From the NCBI RefSeq assembly GCF_033958435.1, contig NC_134137.1, forward strand, positions 114,276,501-114,340,500: 64,000 nucleotides of DNA, in the 5' to 3' direction. Position numbers and translations under genes: made by a program. Source of the stretch: Carettochelys insculpta. Taxonomy: Eukaryota; Chordata; Testudines; Carettochelyidae. Numbering within the stretch: the stretch's first letter is position 1; each line of letters begins with the position of its first letter. The notes beneath the pieces are model-generated. The model was not told where the DNA came from and did no database searches. It was given only the letters and a program-made list of their open reading frames with translations. Positions 36,196 through 47,400 of the stretch are shown here, in pieces.

Positions 36196-37225
36196 CTCAA
36201 GATGAGAAGATTTATGGTTGTCGTTTTGGAGCTTCCTGTTTAAAGCCTCAATGTACTGATCAGAATAGTGGTCATTGCACAGCTACAGAGGACAGGTGAT
36301 TTGTGCTTCCTCTTTTTAGGATAGCATTGCTCAAAAGTGGCCATTATGGGGCTTTTCACAAGGCCATGGCAGCCTCTGGGTGGTGATTTGTGTGTGTGTG
36401 GGGGTAGTAGTATTAAACTCTACCCTTGCCTCTCTGTAGTTCCTGGACGTGCTGCTTGGCATCACCTCTGGAGATAGGTAGAGCACAATGCTCCCAGAGC
36501 AAGGTGAGTTTTTAACCTACCTTGTGGGGGACAGGGGACAGGGCTCAAGCTTCAGGCTTGGGATGGTTGGGTGGCAGGCTCTAACAGTGGGACTTCAGGA
36601 GCCAGTCTGTGGGATTTTGGGGACCTTTGGGGGAAACTGTATAAAACTGAAACTTTTTGAGTAGCATTCTCCCATAAAATATGGAGGTTAAAGTGCAAGG
36701 TGCATTGCTGCAATTATATTATCCCACACTGATGAGGTCAGGCCTCTGGAGCCTGGCGCACAGTTTCCAAATTACCATTTTTGTTACCATAAAAACTAGA
36801 GTCCTCAAATTTTCAATTTTAGTGGTGGCAAAAGAAGATTCAAGTTGGATCCACTTTGACTTCCTGCTAGTAAATTCTGTAAGTTGATCTGCATAAACAT
36901 ATGCACACCTTCCATTGGAATTCCAGCCAGAATTGGCCGAGGAACAAAGGTGCAGATAAAATAAGCCATAACATTCACAGTTCATCAGAGAGATATTCAA
37001 AGACTTAAATGGCAGAGTTGGGTGCCTAATTGTAATTTCTACCTTTGAAAATCTCCCTTCTAGGAATGCTAGCACTTTAGGTGTACAGGGATTAGGCCGG
37101 AATCTAAAACAGTTAACAGATAGAAAAAAAGAAAAATCCAAAAAAATAGCTGAGATTTCCCCATGATATCTTGCTTTGGGACATCCCCAAATAAATTATA
37201 ATAATGGATGTATAACACACCTCTA
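36196..37225. other. Intergenic, no gene seen
   Basis: No recognised exon or repeat. The open frame at 37141..36719 on the minus strand has no similarity I recognise and no coding signature. Confidence 0.35.
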
Positions 37226-37564
37226 GGCTACGTCTACACTAGCCAAAAGCTTTGAAATGGCCATGCAAATGACCATTTTGAAGTTACTAATGAAGCGCTG
37301 AAATACATATTCAGCGCCTCATTAGAAGGTGGGCGGCCGCGGCCCTTCAAAATTGACGCGGCTCACCACTGTGCGGCTTGTCCAGACGGAGCTCCTTTTC
37401 GAAAGGACCCTCCATCTGGACGAGCTGCGTGGCGCTCAGCCGCATCAATTTTGAAGTGCCGTGGCCGCCCACATTCTAATGAGGCTCTGAATATGTATTT
37501 CAGTGCTTCATTAGTAAACTTCGAAATGGCCATTTCGAAGTTTTTGGCTAGTGTAGACATGGCC
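37226..37564. mobile_element. Palindromic MITE, ATGCAAATG/TTCGAA family, CTA duplication
   Basis: Left end GGCTACGTCTACACTAGCCA and right end, reversed, GGCCATGTCTACACTAGCCA, with CTA on both sides (37223..37225 and 37565..37567). The two halves are near-complete inverted copies: the AATGGCCAT block, then TAATGAAGCGCTGAAATACA, then CCTCATTAGAA and a GC-rich centre with GACGCGGCT. A single strand would fold into one long hairpin. A second copy of the family is at 61545..61970. Confidence 0.88.
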
Positions 37565-38011
37565 CTAGTGGTATATAGTGCTAGATTAAAACTCCTAGGG
37601 CTTGTTTATACTTGCTCCCTACTTCGAAGGAAGCATGATAAATAAGGTGTTGGGAGATGATTAATGAATTGCTGCGCTGCATGTGCAGCACTTCATTAAG
37701 CTAATTCTCCTCCACAGCAACTCCAAAATGTTAAACTTCGAAGTGCCAGCTCACGTGTAGCTGTCTGGGCAACTTCGAAGTCCCTTTAGTCCTCAAAATT
37801 TGGTGTTCCTTTTCCATAAAGAGAATACACAGCTAGATTTTGGCCAAAGTTAAAAAATAGAAATGAAAAGTTAGTCCTGAATTAGAAATGAAAAATGTGC
37901 CTGATTTCCAAAGGTGCTGAACACCCAGTAGCTTGCATATAAGTAAATTGCAGATGCTGGGTGCACATGACACAAAGATAGTGCTGGCCCTTCTACAAGT
38001 TTACAGTGTAT
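37565..38011. other. Intergenic, with some TTCGAAG sequence
   Basis: CTACTTCGAAGGAAGC at 37619 and AACTTCGAAGTGCC near 37734 look like scraps of the TTCGAA repeat families. No gene. Confidence 0.35.
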
Positions 38012-38390
38012 GGGTACGTCTCCACCGTAGATCAATAATCAGTACCCATGTTTGCTTAGGTTGGTCTGAGCAGCCACACCACAAACCTGTACTGCACTCC
38101 CTGCTTTTGTTGCTAGGACCTCTGGGGGTTCATCCCAGGGTTCTTTGTTCTGCAGTAAACTGCTGTATGAGTTGTGCCCAGGGAGTTGTGGGAGAATATG
38201 TCCTGATCCCCACTGGTGCAACTGTGGGAAGGCATTGGTGTACTAGCAGCACTCAGTAATTTAGTTTGTGTCCCTGTTGCAAAGAGTATGGTTGACTGCA
38301 CCAGGAAACTCAGGTGCAAGGGGTTTGTGCGTGGATAGGAGGCAGGCTGGAGCGATATCTGCAGCTAACATTGCAGTGAAGATACACCTC
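38012..38390. mobile_element. Possible old MITE related to the TCTACAC-ended group
   Basis: GGGTACGTCTCCACCGTAGA on the left and, reversed, GAGGTGTATCTTCACTGCAA on the right are weak inverted repeats resembling the GTCTACACT ends of the other elements. The interior (CTGGGGGTTCATCC, GGAGTTGTGGGAGAATATG) matches no other copy in the window. Confidence 0.4.
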
Positions 38391-41300
38391 TATAATGGCT
38401 AGCTAGCTTGTGAAGCTATCTGTTAGGGGAAGTGAAGAACTGGGTGATCATAATGAAGCGAAATTCATCCTTACCAACACAACATCTACAGCTCTGCTTT
38501 AACGCTTCAGGCAGTGTACTTGCCTTCCTGTGTTTACAAAGTGGCAAAGCTGTTGGTTGTGCCTGTGCTTCCATGGGTGTGGATGGAAGCAGTCTCTGGA
38601 CTGCAGCTATGCTTAGCCCTCCTGTGTGCCACCCAGAAAAGGGGGAGGCTTTTTACTTCTGGTCCTCTCCATAGCCTGTGCACCTGCATAAACATTAGGC
38701 ATTGTCTAGCCCTCTAAATTAGTTTACAGTCTTCTGTGATTGTTTCTTGTCCTTAAATTAGATGACCAAGAAAAAGGTGGGGGAGGAATACATGTTCTGT
38801 GTTTTGGAATGTCTGTTCCAAAGACAGATAGTAAAACCAAAATAGTGATACAAATAAGGGTCATTCTTTCAACCTCAATTTCTTATTTGGAATGAAAGAA
38901 ATTATGCAAAGCTGCCTTTCCTCCAATATTAACCTTTTTCTATTTTGCCTTCAGCTTTTTAGTCATTTTCATATTAAATAATATCTCTTTTCTTATTGAA
39001 AGATAACTAGATCGTAACTACAGTCCTGGCTTTAAAACCTTCTGTGTATCTTTTTATGTTAAGATTGAGAGTGGTCATCATGGGTATCCTTTCATAACAC
39101 TTTACACAGAATTGCCATGTTTCACTTTGTAGTGAAGCCCATATTAATTTATGAGTTTGTCAGTTTTACCATTCCTAAGAAGGTGGGTAAGTGGCCTTAT
39201 TTCTGATGTAGCTCGAAAAACAAAGCTCATGTTTTTGAAACACTTTACCAAAGTTCATGGTGGTTTTTCCATCACTGATAATTTTTAGATCACAATTGGC
39301 TGCTTTCCTATAAGTTTTGCTCTAGGAATTCTTTTGAGGATGTTCTATGGCCTATGGAATACAGTAGTTCAAACTCCCTTTTGACCTCAATTTCTCCACG
39401 TTATCCCTTTGTCACTCTGCCTGAGGGCAGAGCCCAGGAATCCTTGTATCCCTGTATCCACTCCTGTCATATAGTTATGACATATTTCTTACAGAGCATG
39501 TCAGTGGGATGTCATGTGAAATGTCATGATCTCCTGAAGTACGGTGCTCTGTCTGGGTATGTGTTTCATTGGTAGGGATGAGGTATGAGGTTTTGCTGTA
39601 TGGTTGTTCTAGAAATGTGCTGTAGGTTTGCTAGTGACATAAAAAGAAAACAAACTGCTCCCAGGAGGGTGCTCAAAGACCTTTAAAAGTTGTAATCCAG
39701 TAGTTTACAATGCAGTGAGGGCTGCCCAAGCATTACACAATGGGGACTCCTCAGCTCTGTGACTCAAATTGCGCATGACCATCCTGGGGATTGCTGAGTC
39801 CAATGTCTCAGCAAAGCCTGTCGGAAAATACATGGGCAAGCATATTCCAGGCACATGGACTAAGGACATAAAATAGGAAACTGCAGCATCATGCTTCTGC
39901 TTCTTCCCCTTTATATGCTGGAAGCAACAAAAATGCTGAGAAAAAAGAAGCCTGTGCTTTAAGAACTGTTACATCCAGCAGAATGAGGAAAGTGCTGATG
40001 TAAATACTGCTTACCATAATAAGGTTTAAGATTTAGATTGTGCGTTTATCTTTTATTTTCTTTGGCAGCTATCTCTGACCTTTTTTGCTTACCATGTATT
40101 ATCACTTAAAATCAATATTTTTGTGGTGGCAAACCTGTTCTGTGTTTTACTTAACGCAGTGAGTTTTGCTTGAAGTGCTTAGAAAACCTCAGCTCATGTG
40201 ATTCATGAGTGGTTCTGAGAGTATTTGTATCATCTAGCTGGGTGTGGGGCTCCCCTGTGTTGTGGTGTTGAATGATAGCAGCACCTGCAGGGGTTTGCAG
40301 CTTGTCACTAGCAAAGTATCATGAGAGAGAGTCCTGGCTGGAGAATTAAGGGGGCACAGCAACACCCACTTCCTGTTTTTACCCTGGGGAATTCCTTCCA
40401 AGCCTCACATTAAAAAATTAGGATGACAAAGGTTTTTTGCATTTGAACATTCAAATCTTCACTTGTGGGCTAAAAGCACCATTGTTAGGACTCATTCCAA
40501 TACTTAAGGAAAACAGTGGAAGGATTCCCATGTGTATCTTTGAGACTAGTGCCAATCTGAATGTACAAATGTAGTACTTTCATGCCCTGTTTAAAAACTC
40601 AGTTCAGCAAGGGACTAACGGATGTGTTTAAATATATCTTTAAGTCTACCCTTATTCAGTGCAACACTTCAGCAAATGGAATTTAAGTACATGCTTTAAT
40701 GCTGTGCTGAATGGGAGCTGAGTTGAGCAAGTGCTTAAAGTTCCTACAGAAGTGGTCTATAAGTGAGAGAGATTGCTACCGTTGGTTAGTTAATAGATTA
40801 GGTGCCAGTAGATGGCACTCACGAATACATTCCATAGTTCCTCAATATTGCAGGGCCAACAATTATTGTTGTGCACAGTAAATGGTTTCCTGTTTATAGC
40901 TCTTTGCATGGAGCCCTTAAAAGAAGTTGAGCCTGTGCCTAAATGGTTTTCTTAAATGGGGCTTAAGGTACGCATATTTCAAAAATTGACCCCTATGAAT
41001 GCAAGTTGCACGTTCCTTCTAATGGAGGTTAGCAGCCTCACTCGGATTTCCCAATTTTTGTTTGTTCATGCATTTTTTCTTTTTTATCAGAGAAACACTT
41101 TTAAGTGATTTTGACCATTTCAGTCTATAAAAAACCCCTACAATTAGAATAATTAGAATTCACAGTTAGAGGAACTCTGCTTATCATTCCAAACAAAGAC
41201 AATTTAGATAAAAAGTCTGTAAGAGGGTCAACCTTCGGTGAGCAACACTGTATTTCCTGTTTCATGGGATTACACTGTTTACTCCCTGGCCTTGGTTGAT

Positions 41301-42837
41301 AAATGAGCTAATGCTTTGTCTTTCCCCCAGTGGATGTGGGACCTGGAGTGTGATTAAAGTTTCATTTTATAAAAAAGCACAGAAAAAAAATTCTTCAGTG
41401 AGCATGAAACTAACACCTACCATTACTGGTCCATCAGAACCTCCACCCATTTGTGTGGATAAGGGAATTGGCTCTATTCTTAACATAATTATTAGTCTAG
41501 ACTGGAGACATATCAATTTTGTATTTCCACATACAGAAGTTTTTCCCTTCGATGCCAGATGGTGGCTTGAGTGACTGTACTGGATTCTGGAAACAGTTCC
41601 TAAAAAGAACACAGTTTGGTCACAGGGTCAGAGATAAATGGTTTGGGAACCAGTCCCAGAAAAGGAAAATGTGATTAGAGGCAAGCAAAGTTGATTCCCT
41701 GTGGAATGGAAGAAGAAGGGTTAAGTATAATGTGGACTGAAAACATGTTTGCAACCATGAATTTCTTTTCAGCTCTGACTCTGGCCTGCTACTGTATGTA
41801 TGCTTATATGCTTAACCATTTGATGAATTTTTGGTGATATGAGAGAGCAGATTATGCCAAACCATAATTACACCCATGTGTGATTATTAGGTTGCTCCTT
41901 CTTGTACCCATATCAGATAGATATTTTGGGGTGTCATATTGTTGGACACATGTGAAACAAATGGTTTATCTTACATTTGCTCTGGGGAAAAAAAACTAAA
42001 AAACCTGGCGATGACATTTCAGCCCTTTCTTCAGAGTTTATCTGCTGTAATGGAAAAAGTTAAGCGAAGTGCTTGCAGTGGTAGTTCATGCTTCATTACC
42101 ACATCTTATAAAACATCTTCACTGTCAGCTTACAACAATTCCCTCTTCAAAGCTATTCTGGGAAGTCAGGAAATTTGCAAGATAGTGATTTGTGTGGTTG
42201 GGCTGTAAGGGAGGTATCTGCACTGAACTGCAAAGCTGTGACATGAAGCTCTGTATATCAAAGTAGCCTCAGATGCTTATAAATTGCATGTGTGTGCGTG
42301 TGTGCCTGGCTAGCACTTAACAGTCTGTCAGCATTTCCATTATGAACCTTCATTTTCAGAGGCTTGTACAGTAACAGCCTCTAAAATTTCTTTCATAGCA
42401 GAAACTTGAGATGTAAATTCTCAGTGCAATTGTTTTTGTGTAATTTTTTTAACAAATCGGTTTGGCCATTTTTATGTTTTACAGGAAGTAATAAAAAGAA
42501 AATGTCTACTTTTAAATATTTTAGTACATTCCTGTAATATAGTAACACCTTTCTTAAAAACTGTTTGTAGCTCCTAACATGAACTAGTATATTAGCCTTT
42601 TTTATGCATAATTTTTTTTTCAAAATTAGAAAAACACTTACTTTGTGTGTGCTATTTTTTAACATATGAAATTTCTCCAGAAGAGCAGATCTGCTCATGA
42701 AATACTTCCAACATATGTACTGATAATGCACTTAACAAAGTACACTGTCAAAGATCTGTAAATTAAGGATTCTGTGAACATTATGTTCAAATTGTGAGAA
42801 TAACACTTTTGAGTTAAACCTAGGCTTGGTGTACATT
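38391..42837. other. Intergenic, 4.4 kb without recognised gene or repeat
   Basis: AT-rich. Several open frames under 130 codons exist but none shows splice context or family similarity. A short TG-rich microsatellite is near 42288-42306. Being largely free of recent repeats, this block is the part of the right-hand region where distant regulatory elements would be best preserved. Confidence 0.35.
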
Positions 42838-43140
42838 TAAAGCTTAGATTGATGTAAACCATGTCTACACTACAGAGTTAATGTAAGTTACACCAGTGAT
42901 CATAAACTACTGTAGTTGCACTGTTTGTGCATGCTCACACAATGCTCCTTGTATCAATAGAAGGCATCCCCAGCTGATGCTGTAGCACTGACAGAGCACT
43001 GCACTGTGGGAAGCTATCCCACTGTGCAAATTGCCATCTTCTCCTGTTAGGAGTTCTGGGAATGGATTGCAGTGCATCAAGGAGGGGAGGGATAACTGCT
43101 CTATGGTGCACTCTTCCCCATCCCATAATTCTAAGGGCTT
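42838..43140. mobile_element. Possible old Harbinger-type MITE
   Basis: Contains CCATGTCTACACTACAGAGT near the left, then GCACTGCACTGTGGGAAGCT and GGGAATGGATTGCAGTGCAT, features I associate with TCTACAC-ended reptile elements. The right end was not found and no target duplication is visible. Confidence 0.4.
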
Positions 43141-43166
43141 CAGTTTTGTGCTCTTTTCAATTGTTC

Positions 43167-43671
43167 TGTCATGGGGTGAGCAAGCCCACTGCCCATGTGG
43201 GGGGGTGATGGCCTTTGAAGTCCTTCTTGGCTCAACCCATGCACAAACTCAGTTGGGAAAGATACGGGGCAACTGTACCCTCTCCCAATTTACGATCCTT
43301 GTAATTCTTCCCTGGCTGTTGGACCTGGTGTTGCAGTCTGTAACAACACCCTCCTTCCACAGGGCAGCCAAGCCTAATGGCTAGATTCGATATTAACACT
43401 CCCTTCCTGTAGGGAAGCATGGCCTAGCAGCCAGAGTCAGTATGACAGCTCTCTTCCCAGAGGACAGTGCAGCCTAATGGCCAGAGTCAGTGTTAATACC
43501 CTGTTGGTGCATAGCAGTGTGGCCTAACCTCCAGAGAAAGTGTCATTGGGCACCGTTCCCTGCATGGGGTTGGTGGGGTAGAGGGATTCTAGCCCCGCTT
43601 TCCACCAAGTCATAACCCAGAGTCCTGTCAGCAGTGGAGGTTTACACCACTAGCTTGGTGATGAATCGTGC
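43167..43671 (+). mobile_element. LTR-like fragment with 50-bp tandem repeats
   Basis: Starts TGTCATGGGGTGAGCAAGCC in the TG style of LTRs and contains four imperfect 50-base units. It stops where another LTR-like sequence begins at 43672. I recognise the GTGGCCTAATGGCC motif as belonging to LTR repeats common in turtle DNA, but cannot name the family. No internal retroviral genes are seen. Confidence 0.5.
43349..43548. repeat. Tandem repeat, four imperfect 50-bp units
   Basis: The anchor CCAGAGTCAG (or variant) recurs at 43381, 43431, 43481 and 43531, and GCCTAATGG (or variant) recurs exactly 10 bases before each. The period is therefore exactly 50 with no net insertions. Confidence 0.85.
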
Positions 43672-44460
43672 TGTCATGAATGAATGCCTTTATAGGGTTA
43701 AACCCAGAGATAGTAGGTTCTTTGTTGGCCAGCAGCCAGGTAAGCCAATGGGAAGAGAGAGGGAGACTTTGGAATCGAAGCAGTTACCTGCTGCGGGAGT
43801 CTTTTTTGTGACCAGAGGAGACAGACACAGAGATGGTTTAAGTCTGAACCAGCCTTGGAGGATTTCTGTAAATATTCAGGCCTCAAAAGAAATCTGGGCA
43901 TACAAATATGTAAGTAGAAAGGAAATGTTTAGTCCGATATGATCAGGTTATTTTCTTATTTTGGGTTTGATGTGGGACTTCTCAGGCTGGCTGATGTAAC
44001 CCCTCTCCCTGACTCCTCAACCCCATAGCGACTTTTAAACTGACTCACAGGGAAGTAATTCTCTGTGCTTTAATCTACCTTTTCTTTAGTTGCCCTGTAG
44101 CACTTTGCAAGCAAGTATGCTTTCTCATGTATGTTTATTTCCTGTGTCCTACAGGAGGCTCTGTATGTATGCATGCCAAAGACTGCTACCAAAGACTGCA
44201 GTTTGCTTTTCTCTTTGTTTTCAAGTTCTCTCCTAAGGGAGGGTTAAGAGCTGGGGACAGAGAGACATCCCAAGTGTGTCTCCCTGGGTTCTAAAGAGGG
44301 GATTTCTCACTTGGGTGGTGGCAGCTACCTCCTAAGGTCAGGGAATCTGTGACCTTGGGAAGCTTCTAAGCAGCAGCCTATAGAAGCAAGGTATTTTAAA
44401 GGTCTCTTTCAGGTCCCCACCCTCTGCATTCAGAGTATCAGAGTGGAAAACAGCTTTGCC
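43672..44460 (+). mobile_element. Probable solo LTR of a reptile retroelement
   Basis: Starts TGTCATGAATGAATGCCTTT then ATAGGGTTAAACCC. Later come TTTTAAACTGACTCACAGGG and CTCTGTGCTTTAATCTACC, and near the end GAATCTGTGACCTTGGGAAG and CAGGTCCCCACCCTCTGCAT. I recognise this order from LTRs common in turtle genomes. No gag, pol or env sequence adjoins it, so it is likely a recombined solo LTR. The exact right boundary and target duplication are unclear. Confidence 0.55.
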
Positions 44461-44489
44461 AACTTCCAAAGCATGCTGAGCTCTCCGAG

Positions 44490-45995
44490 TGCAATTCCCT
44501 GCCCTGGATAACTTCCTACTCAAAGAGCTGATAGAGGAGGTATGGGAACTTTTAGCTTTCATCTTTGAAAAGTCCTGGAAGTTGGGGGACGTTCCAGAAG
44601 ATTGGAAAGAGGCAAATATAGTGCCCATGTATAAAAAAGGGGAAAAAAGAACAACTCAGGAAAATACAGACAATCTAACTTCTGTGCTGGGAAAGATAAT
44701 GCAGCAAATAATTAAGGAATTCATCTGCAAACACCTGGAAGAAAATAAAATAATAGGTAAAGGACAAATCATGCCAGACCAATCTGATAGCTTTCTGTGA
44801 CAGGATAACAAGTCTTCTGGGTAAGGGAGAAGCAGTGGATGTGGTATACCTAGACTTTGGTAAGGTGTTTGATCTAGTCTCTCATGATCTTCTTATCAAT
44901 AAAATAGGCAAATATAATTTAGATGAGGCTACTGTAAGGTGGGTGCATAACTGGCTGAATGACCATTCTCAGAAAGTAATTATTAATGATACACAGTCAT
45001 GCTGGAAGAGCATAACAAGTGGGATTCCGCAGGGGTCTGCTTTGGTACTGGTTCTATTCAATATCTTCATCAAGGATTTAGATATTGGCATAGAGAGTAT
45101 GCTTAATAAGTTTGCAGATGATACCAAACTGGGAGGGGCTGCAACTGCTTAGGGCATAGGTTCAGAATTCAAAATGATCTGGACAAACTTGGGAAATGAT
45201 CTGAAGTAAACAGGATGAGTTTAATAAGGACAATTGCAAAGTACTCCACTTAGGAAGAAACAATCCGCTTCATACATATAGAATGGGAAACGACTGTCTA
45301 GGAAAGAGTATTGGAGAAAGGAATTTAGGGGTGATAGTGGACCACAAGCTAAATATGAGTCAACAGTGTGATGCTGTTGCAAAAAAAGCAAGTATGATTC
45401 TGGGATGCATTAACAGGAATGTTGAGAGCAAGACATGAGTGGTCATTCTTCCATTCTACTCAGCACTGATTAGGCCTCAGTTGGAGTACTGTGTCCAGTT
45501 CTGGGCACCACATTTGAAGAAAGTTGTAGAGAAATTGGAGAAGGTCCAGAGAAGAGCAACAAGAATGATTAAAGGTCCAGAGAACATGAACTATCAAGAA
45601 AGACTGAAAGAACTGGGGTTGTTTAGTTTAGAAAAGAGAAGACTTCAAGGGGACAGGGTAGCGTTTTTCAAGTACGTAAAAGAGGGTTATATGGAGAAGG
45701 GAGAAAAATTGTTCTCCTTGGCTTCTGAGGATAGGACAAGGAGCAATGGGCTTAAACTGCAGTAAAAGAGGTTTAGGTTGGACATTAATAAAAACTTCCT
45801 GTCAGGGTGGTTAAACACTGGAATAAATTGCTTCAGGAGGTTGTGGAATCTCTATAGCTGGAGATATTTAAAAGCAGGTTAGATCGACATCTATTGGGGA
45901 CGGTCTAGAGGCAGTGCTTGGTCCTGCCATGAGGGCAGGGGACTAGACTCGATGACTTCTTGAGGTCCCTTCCAGTCTAGTGTTCTCTGATTCTA
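44490..45995 (+). pseudogene. CR1 LINE, partial ORF2 (reverse transcriptase) and 3' UTR
   Basis: A 5'-truncated CR1 copy that begins within the reverse transcriptase. Visible are the palm entry (DVPEDWKEANIVPMYKKG, 44489 frame), motif A as [13 protein letters not shown] (about 44850), the GIPQGS motif (about 45020), and the catalytic FADDTKLGG (about 45115). After a break comes the C-terminal [15 protein letters not shown] (about 45480) to about 45760. The 3' UTR ends with the CR1 signature (GAGGTCCCTTCCAGTCTAG, then TGATTCTA). Frameshifts and stops near 44800, 45152 and 45438 make it inactive. Confidence 0.92.
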
Positions 45996-46459
45996 CCTGT
46001 CTTTCCAGCATGGTATTCCTTGGCTTTTCCTTCCAGAGGAGGTCGCCTCCTATTGTTCCTGACTGACTGGCTTCCTTGTTTTGGCCCATCAGCAGCTCCT
46101 CGTCATCCCTGACTGAGCTCCTTCCTTGACCTTTACATCTGGCCTCCAGGTGGATCATGCTTGGCAGGGTTGTAGGGGTGGGGTCCTCCTTGGCCAGGGG
46201 AACAAGGCTAACCCTTTCAGCCCCAGTGTCAGGTTGGTACACCTTGTCACGTGCCCCTTTAAATTTTTAGCCTGCCATCTCAACCTGAAAGCATGGATCT
46301 TGCACTACATACCAGTCTTACGGTTACGAATGCAATGAAGCTGATATTGCAATATTTCATGACTTGAAGTGCTGACTTGGAGTTCACAGTGCCTACACTG
46401 TTGTGTATCATGGAAAAAAAACAATTCCAGGTTGATGCTGGAATTCACAGAGCAGCTTC
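45996..46459. other. Between CR1 and Harbinger remnant
   Basis: No recognised gene. Probably includes decayed flank of the Harbinger element. Confidence 0.3.
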
Positions 46460-47000
46460 ACATGAGGGACTGCTGCTATTGGATTTGGGAACTAGCACCA
46501 AGTGGTGGAATCAGATTGTAATACAGGTTTGGGATGCTGAGCAGTAGCTGCAGAACTTTTGAAAAAACAAAGTCAACTTCCTTGATATCTGTGTGTGTCT
46601 TGTCCCTGCTCTGCAGCACAAGGACACAAGTTTGAGAGCTTCCTTAACAGTGGAAAAGTATTTAGCAATCATTTGTGGAAACTGGCAGCTCCAGACTACT
46701 ACTGGTAAATCAAAAATCAGTTTGAAGTTGGGAAGTCCACCACGAGGTTGTGTTAATGCTAATGTGCAGGACCATTAATCACCTATTGTTATCAAGGACT
46801 GTGACTGGGAAATAGTGGATGGCTTTGTAGCAATGGGATTTCTGAACCGCAGTGGGGCAATAGATGGCATACATATCCCACTTTTGGCCCCAGATCATAA
46901 TGCAAATGTGTACATCAACTGAAATGTGTATTTCTTTATGGTCTTTCAGGTGCTGTTGAATTACTGGAGTAATTTAACTGCTTACTGGTGTGAGAGTGTC
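46460..47000 (+). pseudogene. PIF/Harbinger transposase remnant, N-terminal and central part
   Basis: In one frame from 46593 the plus strand encodes PALQHKDTSLRASLTVEKYL, then after a stop (TAA 46776..46778) CDWEIVDGFVAMGFLNRSGA followed by IDGIHIPLLAPDHNANVYIN, and after another stop (TGA 46920..46922) VYFFMVFQVLLN. This matches the HARBI1-like DDE transposase fold: the LTVEKRVAIALWKLA-type helix region and then the GAIDGTHI motif with the first catalytic aspartate. Two stops and loss of the second half on this strand show it is dead. Its C-terminal part is on the opposite strand, immediately to the right. Confidence 0.85.
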
Positions 47001-47019
47001 TGGCTGCTCAAAATCAGTG

Positions 47020-47400
47020 ATCAGGTGATCCACCTCAATGCTCTACCCCTTGGAGCTTCACAAATCTTATGCAGAGCACAGCAGGCTGCTATGACCCTGA
47101 GAATATTTTCCTTATTGAAGTCTAAGTTGCCAAAAAGAACAGCTAGCTACACGTTGATTTACCAAAGGCATTTTCAACAGTCATTCTGCAAGCCCAGACC
47201 CTGGTGTTGAAGCCCTTCTTATTGCTGGTAAGGTGTCTGGTGTAAGGTTTCATGAGCAACAGGAGTAAGGAGTAGGCTGGTTTTACCAAGATCACTGCTG
47301 GTCTTGAAAGACAGTCCCTGAATGCAGTTTTGTATAACGTATTCATCGCGTACCCTCCTTGACCACCACACAAAAGCTGCCTGAGCTGCAGCAAAAACTG
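47020..47400 (-). pseudogene. PIF/Harbinger transposase remnant, C-terminal part, inverted
   Basis: The minus strand encodes KPAYSLLLLLMKPYTRHLTS followed by NKKGFNTRVWACRMTVENAF and, after a frameshift and stop at about 47143, NLDFNKENILRVIAACCALH then KICEAP. This is the C-terminal block of HARBI1-like transposases (GDPAYPL...MKPY, RMTVENAFG with the third acidic residue, and AACCALHN). It lies head to head with the N-terminal part on the plus strand. The simplest reading is one element with its right half inverted after insertion. Confidence 0.85.

Noticed and set aside
41939..42208. 89-codon plus-strand open frame
   Set aside because: Serine/leucine-rich chance frame in AT-rich DNA. No homology recognised and no splice or start support.
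43349..43548. 50-bp units considered as a CRISPR-like array
   Set aside because: The whole unit repeats with similar divergence throughout, with no constant repeat and variable spacer pattern, and the genome is animal.
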